This document shows, piece after piece, positions 18,301 to 27,341 of a DNA stretch of 64,000 bases (the first letter of the stretch is position 1; each line of letters begins with the position of its first letter). A model generated the notes under the pieces. The model was not told where the DNA came from, ran no database searches, and was given only the letters and a program-made list of their open reading frames with translations. The stretch covers positions 62,001-126,000 of the forward strand of contig JABHWU010000028.1 of the NCBI GenBank assembly GCA_018657625.1, in the 5' to 3' direction. The DNA comes from Deltaproteobacteria bacterium (GTDB taxonomy: Bacteria > SAR324 > XYD2-FULL-50-16). The translations under genes were made by a program, and so were the position numbers.

Positions 18301-20057
18301 CGCAACCCAAAATACAAGCCAATACACAAACAACCATGTCAACACAATCCGATCAGGCTAAATTAAGCAGTCGCTTTAAAAATCAACCGGCCCAGGCAAA
18401 TGTGGACCGATCAATGGAGCATTTTTATCAGCATCAAAATGAAACTTTAAAAGTTCATAATCAATTCCTTAAGCAGCAATCGGAATATTCAAAAAGTTTT
18501 ATGCAGATCATGTTGCAACAAACACAATCCACCAACCCAAATGCCTTTTCGGTAGATGTTGTTAATAGCATCAATCAGTTTCATAAACACCAGTCTGATA
18601 CTTTGCGCGTGCATGAAAACTATCTGAATCAACAGGTATCACACTCTAAGGAGTCTTTTCAATTTATAAAACAACTTTCAGGACAAGCTGTACCATACTC
18701 AGAGCCAGTTGCCATAAAAACTGTGTCACCGGTTCAATATGTCGAATCAGCAAATCCTGTGGTTGAGGATCAGAAACCGATAGAACCGGTAGTTTCCAGG
18801 GATACTGTTCAAGTAGTAAATAAAATAGATCCCATTCCTGTCACCACTATGCCTGAAACATCAGTGGCGCAACCAGATGGTGATATTAAAGAGAAAGTTT
18901 TAAAAATTGTCAGTGATAAAACCGGATACTTACCGGATATGCTGGATTTAAGTATGAATATTGAGGCAGATCTCGGCATCGATTCTATAAAACGGGTTGA
19001 GATTGTTAATAGCATACAGGATGAATTTCCAGCTACTAATCAGATGACACCCGAGGAAATTTCAGGAATTGAAACTCTGGGACAAATTGTTGAATTCTTA
19101 TCCGGAGGAACATCAAAAACTTCACCTGCGCCGGAAACTGTTTCAGCACCTAGTCAGCCTATCCCGCTGGTAGGAATTAAAGTTGAACCCGAATCTGGTA
19201 CCCAGGCGGTTAAAGATCTTTTATTGCAGGTTGTCAGTGAAAAAACCGGGTATTTAGTTGAGATGCTGGAATTAGATATGGATCTGGAAGCCGATTTAGG
19301 TATTGATTCAATTAAACGGGTTGAAATATTAAATGAAATAAAAGAAAAAGTCAGCGGATTACCTGAAATTAATAACGATCAATTATCTGAAAAACGAACA
19401 TTAAGAGCCATCTGTCAGTTTCTTGAAAATGCATCCGGTGCTGAAACTAAAACCAATCAGGTTCAGGAAACACCTCTGCCACAAAAATCCTCCTTTTCTA
19501 AAGCTACTATTCAACAAGTACTTATTGAAGTGATCAGTGAAAAAACCGGATATGTGGAAGAAATGCTGGAACTGGATATGGATCTGGAAGCCGATTTAGG
19601 TATTGATTCTATCAAAAGGGTCGAAATTTTAAATGGGATTCAGGAAAAAATCACTGATTTACCAGGTGTTAATACGGACGATTTATCAGAACTCCGGACA
19701 TTGCAGCAAATTGTTGATTTTCTGGTTTCTAATTCTGGTCAGATTTCAGTAATTGCTGAAGATAAACAGCCGCTGCAGCAGGATGTCCAAAATGGATTGT
19801 CAGATACTGAAATATCATCAGCTTTGCTGGACGTTGTTGGTGAAAAAACCGGTTATCCGCCGGATATGTTGGATATGAATATGGACCTGGAAGCTGATTT
19901 AGGGATTGACTCCATTAAACGTGTGGAAATTATTAATGCTCTGCAGGAAGTTTTCCCATCTTTGGGGGTTATTAATCCGGATGAGCTAACTGAAATTCGG
20001 ACACTTCAGCAGATTATTGATCATATCAAAAAAATAAAAAAAAAAATCCCCAATTAA
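15357..20057 (+). CDS. pfaA: PUFA synthase subunit PfaA, KS-MAT-ACPx4 part
   Basis: This is the N-terminal portion of an iterative polyunsaturated fatty acid (secondary lipid) synthase. The ketosynthase (about 10-470) has Cys218 in DAACASSL plus EAHGTGTAAGD and SQIGHTKNAAG histidines. The malonyl-CoA transferase (about 580-880) has Ser688 in AGHSFGEL. A Gln-rich linker contains two similar units near 1022 and 1072 (HQNETLKVH, HQSDTLRVH). Four ACPs follow, each with LGIDSIKRVE, phosphopantetheine serines at 1210, 1318, 1418 and 1519. The frame stops at 20055-20057 just after an A11 run. The expected KR continues in the -1 frame, so the two frames were probably one gene of about 2,400 codons. 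Confidence 0.92.
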   Translation: MSTQQSPESEQSRLQKTPIAIIGISSIFPNSKNINQYWSNIISEVDCITDVPASRWNIADYYDPDPKVPDKTYSKRGAFIPDIEFNPLEFGLPPNLLELTEVSQLLTLVLTRDLLKNGGYEKASAELRKMTGVILGVGGAQKLMTPLMSRLQYPIWKRVLDSVSITGDAAELIINRLSKAYVKWEENSFPGALGNITSGRIANRFDLSGTNCVVDAACASSLAGIRMAVHELLDYRSDMMITGGVDMDNSVYAYLCFSKTPAFSRGEKSQPFDKDSAGMLIGEGIGLLLLKRLEDAERDQDRIYAVIKGIGTSSDGRSKSIYAPNSEGQIIALERAYQDAGFSPATVGMIEAHGTGTAAGDIAEVNALKMLFEKYNTPKDQVALGSVKSQIGHTKNAAGVAGLIKGALSLYHKILPATINVKEPNPKLDLDSSALYLNSEVRPWIPSQPGIPRRAGISAFGFGGTNFHLALEEYQPENETVYRLHQSSDQILLQAENTTALLQNCQQIVKRLTTDDSSFQQLATDSQDCELPIKNARLGFAVKDKQQCIDKLNAGIKKLEQDLLADNWELPNGVFFRSTGLALEGKLVALFAGQGSPYVNMGKELACNFPPVRECFTIVNQHLLETGQNPVSKVVYPKPVFTKAEKDIQAKELQLTENAQPAIGAFSAGQYKILNQAGFNPNYTAGHSFGELTALWASGVFNESEYLMLAKARGEAMAAPADPGFDAGSMLAVIGDLENLKKDIAGFKNIVMANINSHQQIVLAGPKDEIGRVKDHLNQLSYRAILLPVSAAFHTPLVAHAQKPFASALDQVKFKKPKIAVYSNGTAKKHSVQTQSIKKKLKEHILEPVNFKDEITNIYKDGGYLFVEFGPQNILCKLVSNILKDQPHISVAINKSAGEDSDYLLKEAVVKMRVAGVKLGDIDPYREPESKQEIGKNAMSVMLNGSNYISDKTKQEFESALAEKHSFIEQEVQKQIKVIQQSQPKIQANTQTTMSTQSDQAKLSSRFKNQPAQANVDRSMEHFYQHQNETLKVHNQFLKQQSEYSKSFMQIMLQQTQSTNPNAFSVDVVNSINQFHKHQSDTLRVHENYLNQQVSHSKESFQFIKQLSGQAVPYSEPVAIKTVSPVQYVESANPVVEDQKPIEPVVSRDTVQVVNKIDPIPVTTMPETSVAQPDGDIKEKVLKIVSDKTGYLPDMLDLSMNIEADLGIDSIKRVEIVNSIQDEFPATNQMTPEEISGIETLGQIVEFLSGGTSKTSPAPETVSAPSQPIPLVGIKVEPESGTQAVKDLLLQVVSEKTGYLVEMLELDMDLEADLGIDSIKRVEILNEIKEKVSGLPEINNDQLSEKRTLRAICQFLENASGAETKTNQVQETPLPQKSSFSKATIQQVLIEVISEKTGYVEEMLELDMDLEADLGIDSIKRVEILNGIQEKITDLPGVNTDDLSELRTLQQIVDFLVSNSGQISVIAEDKQPLQQDVQNGLSDTEISSALLDVVGEKTGYPPDMLDMNMDLEADLGIDSIKRVEIINALQEVFPSLGVINPDELTEIRTLQQIIDHIKKIKKKIPN
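20036..20046 (+). promoter_or_regulatory. Candidate -1 frameshift slippery run (A11)
   Basis: Eleven adenines preceded by T and, before that, A7. In the pfaA frame the heptamer A AAA AAA (20036-20042) is in phase for tandem -1 slippage. The -1 frame is open from 20021 through 22549, so the overlap 20021-20057 contains the run. A slip here would yield about 2,397 residues, KS-MAT-ACP4-KR-DH. A homopolymer length error or true mutation (A11 for A12) would give the same picture. Confidence 0.5.
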
Positions 20058-20084
20058 TCGCCCAACCGGATCATGATATTGACA

Positions 20085-20112
20085 GGAAGGAAGTTTTTCT
20101 GAAATTCCTTCC
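20085..20112 (+). promoter_or_regulatory. Hairpin 3' of the slippery run
   Basis: GGAAGGAA (20085-20092) and TTCCTTCC (20105-20112) form a perfect 8-bp stem with a 12-nt loop. It lies 42 nt past the heptamer, farther than usual for a stimulatory stem. The left arm could also serve as a ribosome binding site for a separate start of the downstream frame (a CTG at 20099 is at workable distance). Confidence 0.45.
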
Positions 20113-20113
20113 C

Positions 20114-22549
20114 TTGCCGGATCGACTGGAATTTTCCCCGTCGGATGATCATGTTTTTTTAGTTGTCAATGATGGGTCAGAACTAACAACTAAAGTGATC
20201 GGAGAATTACAACTGAAAGGTTGGTCCAGGATAGCTATTTTGAATTTCCCCGCCACGTGTATTCCACAAAATATAGATCCTTCAGTTTCTGTTTTATCTA
20301 TTGAAATGGCTGAATTGTCTGAACAGGCAATTCAGGAAGCACTTCAAAAGATTAAGCAGCAGCTAGGAACAATTGATTCAGCGATTTACCTAATCCCACA
20401 GCTTCCAACATCAAAATCTGAATTATTTACAAGCAGTTTACCTGAACAGGTCTTAAAATATCTCTTTTTCGTTTCTAAATATTTGCAACCTGAATTGACG
20501 CAAAATCGTTTTAAAGGAAATGAACGTCATAATTTTTTAATCGTGACACATATGGATGGACAGTTGGGGTTGCGTGGTGATCAATGGTATGATCCTATTC
20601 AAGGGGGATATTACGGTTTATTGAAAACGATTAATGTGGAATGGGAATCGGTTTTTACCAGAATTATTGACCTGTCATCAGCCTTATCGACTCAAGAACA
20701 GGCCAGCCATATTTCCAGTGAACTTCTTGACCCTGCTTTGAATTTGGTTGAAGTTGGCTATTCAGCCAACTGCAGGTACACCATAGGAACTGTTAAAAAA
20801 AATCATCCGATCTTGAATAGTCAAACAGGTTTGGATATAAGCCCTTCCGATGTTTTTGTAGTACCGGGTGGTGGTAAGGGTGTTACGGCTTCCTGCGTGA
20901 TTGAAATGGCGAAAAAATTCAAAAATAAATTTGTTTTAATTGGGCGATCGGAAATATTTTTAGAAGAACCTGTATGGGCAGTCGATTGTTTCGAGATTAA
21001 TCTATTGAAGAAAAATTATATAAATTTTTTAATAGCTAAAGGAGAAAAACCAGTCCCGAAAATTGTAGAAGCTACTGTTAGCGGTATTCTATCATCAAGG
21101 GAAATTAGTAGTACCATTCAAAAAGTTAAATCTTCCGGAAGCCAGGTTTTTTATTATGCAGCAGATATTACTGATTTGGTGATGATGCAGCAGACTGTTG
21201 GAAAAGTTCAAAACCAAATAGGGCCAGTTACTGGTGTTTTACATGGTGCTGGCGTTTTAGCCGATAAACAGCTTCATAAAAAAACTGAGTCTGATTATGA
21301 CCATGTTTATCAAACAAAAATAAAAGGTTTACAGGTCATATTAAAAACCATTGATATTCAACAATTGAAACATCTGGTTCTATTTTCATCAGCCGCCGGT
21401 TTCTATGGCAATGAAGCGCAATCAGACTACGCACTAGCAAATGAAATATTAAATAAAACCAGCCATCTGATAAAACAATTGAATCCGAATTGTCATGTTA
21501 TTTCGGCAAATTGGGGACCCTGGGATATGGGTATGGTTACTCCGCAATTAAAAAAACTTTTTAATGAGCGTAATATTAAAGTTATTCCTGAATCGGTTGG
21601 AACGGAAATTTTATGTAATGAACTTTCCAACCTTAACAAAAATCTTACTCAAATTGTTATCGGTAGTTCGATGGTTACACCTGTTCAGCCTGATCAAACA
21701 AAACAGGTAGTTGTAAAACGATCGATTGATCTAAAATCCAATCCAACCATTATCGATCATGTTATTGGAGGGGAAGCTGTATTACCCATTGTATTTGCAC
21801 TGTCCTGGATTGCAGATAGTTGTTTGAATCAATACCCGGGTTATCGTTTCTACCAATGTCGTAATATGCAGGTATTAAAAGGAATTATTTTTAAGCAGGA
21901 TGATCCAGGTGATTACCACATGGAGATCACCCAGTTAACCACAACAAATATCGAAACAATTGACTTGTCGGTTTCCGTTAATAGCCGAGGTAAAGGAAGG
22001 CTTCCAGTGTTTCATTATAAATGTGAACTCACTTTGAAGAAAAGAGTGGAACCAGCACCGGTTCATTTTCTTTCCACTGCCATGGAAGACACCGCTATTA
22101 AGAACCCAGCGTTTTACGAGGATGGAACTCTTTTTCACGGTTCCAGTCTGCAAGGGATTAAAACAGTGCTGGCCATTGATGATCAAATAATGCTTCTCAA
22201 TTGCCGCAACTCTGCAATATCCTTCAAACAGCAGGGACAATTTCCTATAAATGCGATGAATCATTATGTCGCTGATGTTATGTTGCAATCCGTTGTTGTA
22301 TGGGCACGGAAACAATATGGTGTTGCCAGTCTACCCTTGAAAATTACTGACGGAATTTTTTACAAACCAGTGCCATTTGAGCAGAATTACATTATTGAAG
22401 TAGAAATTACTGTAAAAAGTAGTGTTAAAGTTATTTCAAACATTAAATGTGTTGACCAACAGGGAAGTATTTATATGAAATTATCAGGAATTGAAATTAC
22501 ACTGAGTAAAAATCTCAATCAAAAATTTTTAGAAAACCAGCTTAAATAG
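20114..22549 (+). CDS. pfaA: PUFA synthase PfaA, C-terminal KR-DH part (separate frame)
   Basis: Continuation of PfaA in the -1 frame. The ketoreductase has VVPGGGKGVTASC (near 250), VLHGAGVLADK, S425/S426 in LFSSAAG and Y439 in SDYALAN. A C-terminal dehydratase-like domain follows with H549 in IIDHVIGGEAVLP. The TTG at 20114 is merely the first start-like codon after the pfaA stop. The same frame is open back to 20021, and its upstream residues (EVFLKFLPLPDRLEF) look like the inter-domain segment of intact PfaA proteins, arguing that TTG is not a natural start. No Shine-Dalgarno is properly spaced for TTG. Confidence 0.85.
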   Translation: MPDRLEFSPSDDHVFLVVNDGSELTTKVIGELQLKGWSRIAILNFPATCIPQNIDPSVSVLSIEMAELSEQAIQEALQKIKQQLGTIDSAIYLIPQLPTSKSELFTSSLPEQVLKYLFFVSKYLQPELTQNRFKGNERHNFLIVTHMDGQLGLRGDQWYDPIQGGYYGLLKTINVEWESVFTRIIDLSSALSTQEQASHISSELLDPALNLVEVGYSANCRYTIGTVKKNHPILNSQTGLDISPSDVFVVPGGGKGVTASCVIEMAKKFKNKFVLIGRSEIFLEEPVWAVDCFEINLLKKNYINFLIAKGEKPVPKIVEATVSGILSSREISSTIQKVKSSGSQVFYYAADITDLVMMQQTVGKVQNQIGPVTGVLHGAGVLADKQLHKKTESDYDHVYQTKIKGLQVILKTIDIQQLKHLVLFSSAAGFYGNEAQSDYALANEILNKTSHLIKQLNPNCHVISANWGPWDMGMVTPQLKKLFNERNIKVIPESVGTEILCNELSNLNKNLTQIVIGSSMVTPVQPDQTKQVVVKRSIDLKSNPTIIDHVIGGEAVLPIVFALSWIADSCLNQYPGYRFYQCRNMQVLKGIIFKQDDPGDYHMEITQLTTTNIETIDLSVSVNSRGKGRLPVFHYKCELTLKKRVEPAPVHFLSTAMEDTAIKNPAFYEDGTLFHGSSLQGIKTVLAIDDQIMLLNCRNSAISFKQQGQFPINAMNHYVADVMLQSVVVWARKQYGVASLPLKITDGIFYKPVPFEQNYIIEVEITVKSSVKVISNIKCVDQQGSIYMKLSGIEITLSKNLNQKFLENQLK

Positions 22550-22742
22550 AAAAACTTTTTAATTTTACTAAATTATAATCTTATACGACTGATTAACTGA
22601 ATGTTTGAAAACCATTTCAAATCAGAACCTGGATCGGATTTGGATTAATGTTGCTTGGATTTTGGTGGTCAATAAAGACAGCATTATTTTAGTGGGCCTC
22701 AAGGTTTTTGGTTTCAGCGTTAAATAAATATAGTTTGTCTAA

Positions 22743-23978
22743 ATGAAGATTCTCCATACCTCAGATTGGCATCTTGGACGCTCGCTTTATGGCCGGAAAC
22801 GTTATCAGGAATTTGCCTCATTTTTAGATTGGTTAGCGGAAATTATTGGCCATCATTGTATCGATATTTTACTGGTTGCTGGTGATATTTTTGATACCAG
22901 TTTGCCGAGTAATCGTGCTCAGGAACTCTATTACCGTTTTCTGTGTAAGGTTTCACAAGGTTGTTGTCGCCATGTGGTTGTAATAGCTGGAAACCACGAC
23001 TCCCCCTCATTCCTGGATGCTCCGAAAGAGATTCTGAAAGCTTTAAATGTCAATGTGGTTGGTTCCACCCCAGATGAACCCAATGATGAGGTAATCGTTT
23101 TAAGAGATTCGCATAAAAAAGCAGAAGCGATTATATGTGCAGTTCCTTATTTACGGGATCGTGATATTCGTACCGTGAAAGCCGACGAATCCATTGATGA
23201 TAAAAATAAAAACCTGGTTAAAGGCCTTCAACTGCATTATGCAGATGTCTGTGCTATCGCAGAAGCAAAACAGCAAACATTAGGTGGTAAAGACGATTTA
23301 CCGATTATTGCAATGGGTCATCTTTTCGCTGCAGGTGGTAAAACCATTGATGGTGATGGGGTTAGAGAACTTTATGTAGGATCCCTGGCTTATGTTGGTC
23401 AGGAAGTATTCCCCTCCACAATCGACTATCTGGCCTTAGGGCATCTACACGTTCCTCAATGCATCGGTAAGCAGGAACATCTACGATATTCAGGCTCACC
23501 CATCCCTATGGGTTATGGTGAGGCAAAGCAGGAAAAGCAAGTGCTTATTGTTGAATTCAAAGGTAAAATACCGACTATTCAAAAAATTATAGTGCCTTGC
23601 TTTCAACCGTTGGAAAAAATTTCCGGATCTTTTGATAAAATTCAAAGCAGGCTTAACCAGCTAAAAAATGAAAAAAGCCGTGCCTGGCTCGAAATAGAAT
23701 ATACTGGTTCGGAAATTATCAATAACCTCCGGGAGCTTTTGGATGAAATAATAGATGGATCATCTATGGAAATCAGACGTATCAAAAACAAACGGATTGT
23801 TGACCAGGTAATTAATAGTATACAAGAAAATGAAACACTGGATGATTTAGATGAAAAAGATGTTTTTAATCTCTGTCTCGACGCTTTTGAGGTTCCTCTG
23901 GATGACCGATCTGAAATGACAGAATCCTACAATGAAATCATTAAGTCTCTTTATGAAGAAGACGTCAATGCCGAATAG
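22743..23978 (+). CDS. sbcD: Nuclease SbcCD subunit D (Mre11-type)
   Basis: Metal-dependent nuclease of the SbcCD complex that cuts DNA hairpins and protein-blocked ends. Phosphoesterase motifs are in order: LHTSDWHLGRSLYGR (residues 4-18), VAGDIFDTS, VIAGNHDSPSFLD, MGHLFAAGG and ALGHLHVPQ. The C-terminal part is the SbcC-binding and capping region. At 411 residues it is normal. sbcC follows after 11 bp. The pair is embedded in the PUFA synthase cluster, same strand, 193 bp after the pfaA part. Confidence 0.95.
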   Translation: MKILHTSDWHLGRSLYGRKRYQEFASFLDWLAEIIGHHCIDILLVAGDIFDTSLPSNRAQELYYRFLCKVSQGCCRHVVVIAGNHDSPSFLDAPKEILKALNVNVVGSTPDEPNDEVIVLRDSHKKAEAIICAVPYLRDRDIRTVKADESIDDKNKNLVKGLQLHYADVCAIAEAKQQTLGGKDDLPIIAMGHLFAAGGKTIDGDGVRELYVGSLAYVGQEVFPSTIDYLALGHLHVPQCIGKQEHLRYSGSPIPMGYGEAKQEKQVLIVEFKGKIPTIQKIIVPCFQPLEKISGSFDKIQSRLNQLKNEKSRAWLEIEYTGSEIINNLRELLDEIIDGSSMEIRRIKNKRIVDQVINSIQENETLDDLDEKDVFNLCLDAFEVPLDDRSEMTESYNEIIKSLYEEDVNAE

Positions 23979-23989
23979 GGAGACAATTT

Positions 23990-26900
23990 ATGAAAATTCT
24001 TGAGTTGAGATTTAAAAACTTGAATTCACTCTATGGTGAGTGGTCAATCGATTTCAAAACACCGGAATACGAAACATCTGGAATTTTTGCGCTGACCGGA
24101 CCCACCGGTGCAGGAAAATCAACCATCCTGGATGCCATATGTTTGGCACTCTATGGAACAACGCCGCGACTGGGAAAAATTTCTAAAAGCGGTAATGAAA
24201 TCATGTCCCGGCAAACGGGGGAATGTTTTGCAGAAGTGATTTTTGAATCCCAGGCTGGCAAATTCAGATGCCATTGGAGTCAACACAAAGCACGGAGAAA
24301 AGCGGAGGGGAATCTGGTTGAAGCAAAACATGAACTTGCAGAGGCTGATAGCGGTAAAATTCTTGAATCTAAAAAGAAGGATGTCGCCAACGTTATTGAG
24401 GAAAAAACGGGGATGGATTTTGAGAGATTCACCCGTTCAATTTTACTTGCTCAAGGTGGATTTGATACTTTTCTGAAAGCAAATACGGAACAAAAATCCA
24501 AAACATTAGAGCAGATAACTGGTACTGAAATTTACACTGAAATATCTAAACGCGTCCATGAGCGACAAAAAGCAGAAAATGATAAACTGAATCTTTTAAA
24601 GGCGGAAACATCCGGGATTATTATTTTAACAGAGGAAAAGGAAACAGAAATTACCGGTGAAGTTACTGTAAAACAAAAACTGGAAAAAGAAATAGCCAAT
24701 AAAGTTCAGGAGACAGGAAAATCGATAACTTGGCTGATGGCAACAAACAATTTGCGGAAGGAAGTTGCTGCTATTTCGGAAGAAACGGTAAAATTAAATA
24801 CAACGCTTAAATTATTTGAACCGGAACAGAAAAAGCTCGATCTTGCCTTAAAGGCAGCAGAGTTGGACAGTGATTGGGCTAAATTAATCTCAGCCCGTAA
24901 ACAAAAGGAAGAGGATCAAAATGCCCTTAAAACTGAAGAGGAGCAATTACCAGCCTTTGAAGCCTCAAACCAAAAAAAGGAGGCTTTATTCAAAGAAACA
25001 GACAAGTTGATTATTCAGGCCAGGGAAAGACAGAAATCGCATCAACCCTTGATTCAAAAAATCCGTACCTTGGATCAGCAAATATTAGATAAAAATAAAT
25101 TGACTAAAGATGCAAAAGCCAACTGTAATCAACTAACGCGACAGATTTCCATTGAAAAAACTAAACTGGAAAAGACAGAATTAAAATATAAATCTGCTCA
25201 AAAAGACTGGAAGCAAGCTCAAAACTATTTACATACACATGCCCGGGATGAATCACTTGTGACGCAATTCGCAGGGATTGAAGAGCAAATCAGGAACATT
25301 CAATCTATCCAGCAGGATATCATAGAAAAAAGTGCTTTATTACAGTCTACTGAACAACAATTAATTTTGACAACAAAAACACTATCTAACCATTCTCAAG
25401 ATTTAGCCAAAAACCAGAAGGCGTTGAAAGAATCCGAACAACAAGTATTCAATAAAAAAACTGAATTGACGAATCTTCTTGAAAATCGTTTACTCCGGGA
25501 GTATCAAGCTGAAAAAGACTCTTTATTACGGGAAATGGTGTTTTTAAAAACAATTGCAAATCTAGAATCAGAAAGGACAAAACTCGAAGATAGTCAACCT
25601 TGTCCTTTATGCGGTTCCGAAAAACATCCTTATGCAGAAGGTAACATCCCTGAACCGGATGACACTGAAAAAAGGATCAATAAATTAACGATGGTGATCC
25701 AAAAAGCCGAGGTGATTAATACTAACATTAAAGAACTGGAAGTTTTAGAAAAGGATATTTCAAAAAAAGTGATTGCTGCTGAAAAATTGGTGGTTGATGC
25801 AAGCAATGACACAAGCAATGCGGAGAAAAGTAAAAATGAGGCTGCCTTAGCGCTCGACAAAGTTAAAGAGCGCTATATTCAACAAAAGGCAACAACCTTA
25901 ATCAATTTGCAACCCCTCGGTATCAATGAAATAGTTGAAAAAGATGTACCATCGTTAATATCCAAACTAAAAAGTCGTCTAAAAAAATGGCAACATCACT
26001 ACCAAAATAAAGAAAAAATTGAAAAAGAAGGTTCTGAGATAAAAATCGTAATGCAAAGACTGGATGGCATTGTAAAAACTCAAAACCAGTCACTGGTTGA
26101 TAAGCAAAATGTATTGAATACGCTTAAAAAGGAATATGAGGGTCAAAAAACGGAACGATATGAACAATTTAGTGATAAAAAACCAGATATTGAAGAAGCG
26201 AATCTGGCAAAAGTGGTTTCTGAGGCAGAACTGGCAATAAGTAACGCCCGGGCTGAAAGGGATAAAACTAAAGAGTTATTACATTCGGTGAAAGCAAATA
26301 TTGCCTCACTGAAAAAACGCATTCTTAAAATAACTACCGAACTACAGTCATTGGAAACTAATTTTATGACCCATCTAGCTAACACTGATTTCCAGGATGA
26401 ACAATCGTTTGTCAAAGACCGATTATCTGCCCAGGAAAGAAATTTGCTACTAAAACAATCTAAAAAACTTGATCAGAAAAAAACAGAAATTCAAGCCCGC
26501 AGGAAAGATCGTGAAAATCTATTAAATCTGGAATTGGAAAAAAAGGTCAGCGAATCTTCACTGGAAGTATTGGAACCCTTAAATAAAGAATTCGAAAAGA
26601 ATTTAAAGGAAACAAGAGATGTCATTGCCGGTTTGAAACAAAAGCTGATTGATAACAATGCTGCCAAGGATAAAATCAAAGAAAAACAAGGGCAGATTGA
26701 TAAGCAAAGGCAAGAGTATCATAAATGGGGAAAACTACATAAATATATTGGTTCTGCTGACGGGAAAAAATATAGGAATTTTGCACAAGGTTTAACTTTT
26801 GAATTGATGGTTTCCCATGCAAATCTGCAACTTGGGAAAATGACCGATCGCTACCTTCTGATGAGGGATGACAATGAGCCACTTGAGTTAAACGTTATTG

Positions 26901-27238
26901 ATAATTATCAGGCAGGTGAAATTCGCTCCATAAAAAATTTATCAGGGGGTGAAAGTTTTATTGTCAGTCTTTCACTGGCACTTGGGCTATCTAAAATGGC
27001 CAGTCGAAAAGTTCGCGTTGACTCTTTATTTTTAGATGAAGGATTTGGGACTCTGGATGATGATGCTTTGGAAACAGCTTTAGAAACGCTTTCTGGATTG
27101 CAACAAGATGGAAAATTAATTGGTGTTATTTCTCATGTCCCAACTTTAAAGGATCGCATTAGTACCCAAATAAATGTATTACCTATTTCAGGGGGTAAGA
27201 GCACCATAAACGGACCTGGGTGTCAGAGAATAATTTAA
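23990..27238 (+). CDS. sbcC: Nuclease SbcCD subunit C (Rad50-type ATPase)
   Basis: SMC-like ATPase partner of SbcD. Walker A is GPTGAGKSTILDAI near residue 37. Long coiled coils flank a zinc hook C-P-L-C-G near 538. The C-terminus has the ABC signature LSGGESFIVSLSLALGLS and Walker B DSLFLDEGFGTLDDD. At 1,082 residues it is typical. GGGAGA precedes the ATG. It is cotranscribed with sbcD and followed 103 bp later by the KS-CLF gene of the PUFA cluster. Confidence 0.96.
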   Translation: MKILELRFKNLNSLYGEWSIDFKTPEYETSGIFALTGPTGAGKSTILDAICLALYGTTPRLGKISKSGNEIMSRQTGECFAEVIFESQAGKFRCHWSQHKARRKAEGNLVEAKHELAEADSGKILESKKKDVANVIEEKTGMDFERFTRSILLAQGGFDTFLKANTEQKSKTLEQITGTEIYTEISKRVHERQKAENDKLNLLKAETSGIIILTEEKETEITGEVTVKQKLEKEIANKVQETGKSITWLMATNNLRKEVAAISEETVKLNTTLKLFEPEQKKLDLALKAAELDSDWAKLISARKQKEEDQNALKTEEEQLPAFEASNQKKEALFKETDKLIIQARERQKSHQPLIQKIRTLDQQILDKNKLTKDAKANCNQLTRQISIEKTKLEKTELKYKSAQKDWKQAQNYLHTHARDESLVTQFAGIEEQIRNIQSIQQDIIEKSALLQSTEQQLILTTKTLSNHSQDLAKNQKALKESEQQVFNKKTELTNLLENRLLREYQAEKDSLLREMVFLKTIANLESERTKLEDSQPCPLCGSEKHPYAEGNIPEPDDTEKRINKLTMVIQKAEVINTNIKELEVLEKDISKKVIAAEKLVVDASNDTSNAEKSKNEAALALDKVKERYIQQKATTLINLQPLGINEIVEKDVPSLISKLKSRLKKWQHHYQNKEKIEKEGSEIKIVMQRLDGIVKTQNQSLVDKQNVLNTLKKEYEGQKTERYEQFSDKKPDIEEANLAKVVSEAELAISNARAERDKTKELLHSVKANIASLKKRILKITTELQSLETNFMTHLANTDFQDEQSFVKDRLSAQERNLLLKQSKKLDQKKTEIQARRKDRENLLNLELEKKVSESSLEVLEPLNKEFEKNLKETRDVIAGLKQKLIDNNAAKDKIKEKQGQIDKQRQEYHKWGKLHKYIGSADGKKYRNFAQGLTFELMVSHANLQLGKMTDRYLLMRDDNEPLELNVIDNYQAGEIRSIKNLSGGESFIVSLSLALGLSKMASRKVRVDSLFLDEGFGTLDDDALETALETLSGLQQDGKLIGVISHVPTLKDRISTQINVLPISGGKSTINGPGCQRII

Positions 27239-27341
27239 AATGAGTGTGGTGAAAAAGCAATTTGTAGTATTTTTGAATCAGAAAAAACAATAAAGGGTCA
27301 ACCGTAGATAACAACCCTATTACCAAAAAAGAGAAAATTTA

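Noticed and set aside
20055..20057. Possibility that the pfaA stop is a selenocysteine codon, given selB nearby
   Set aside because: The stop is TAA, not TGA, and the downstream homology is in a different frame.
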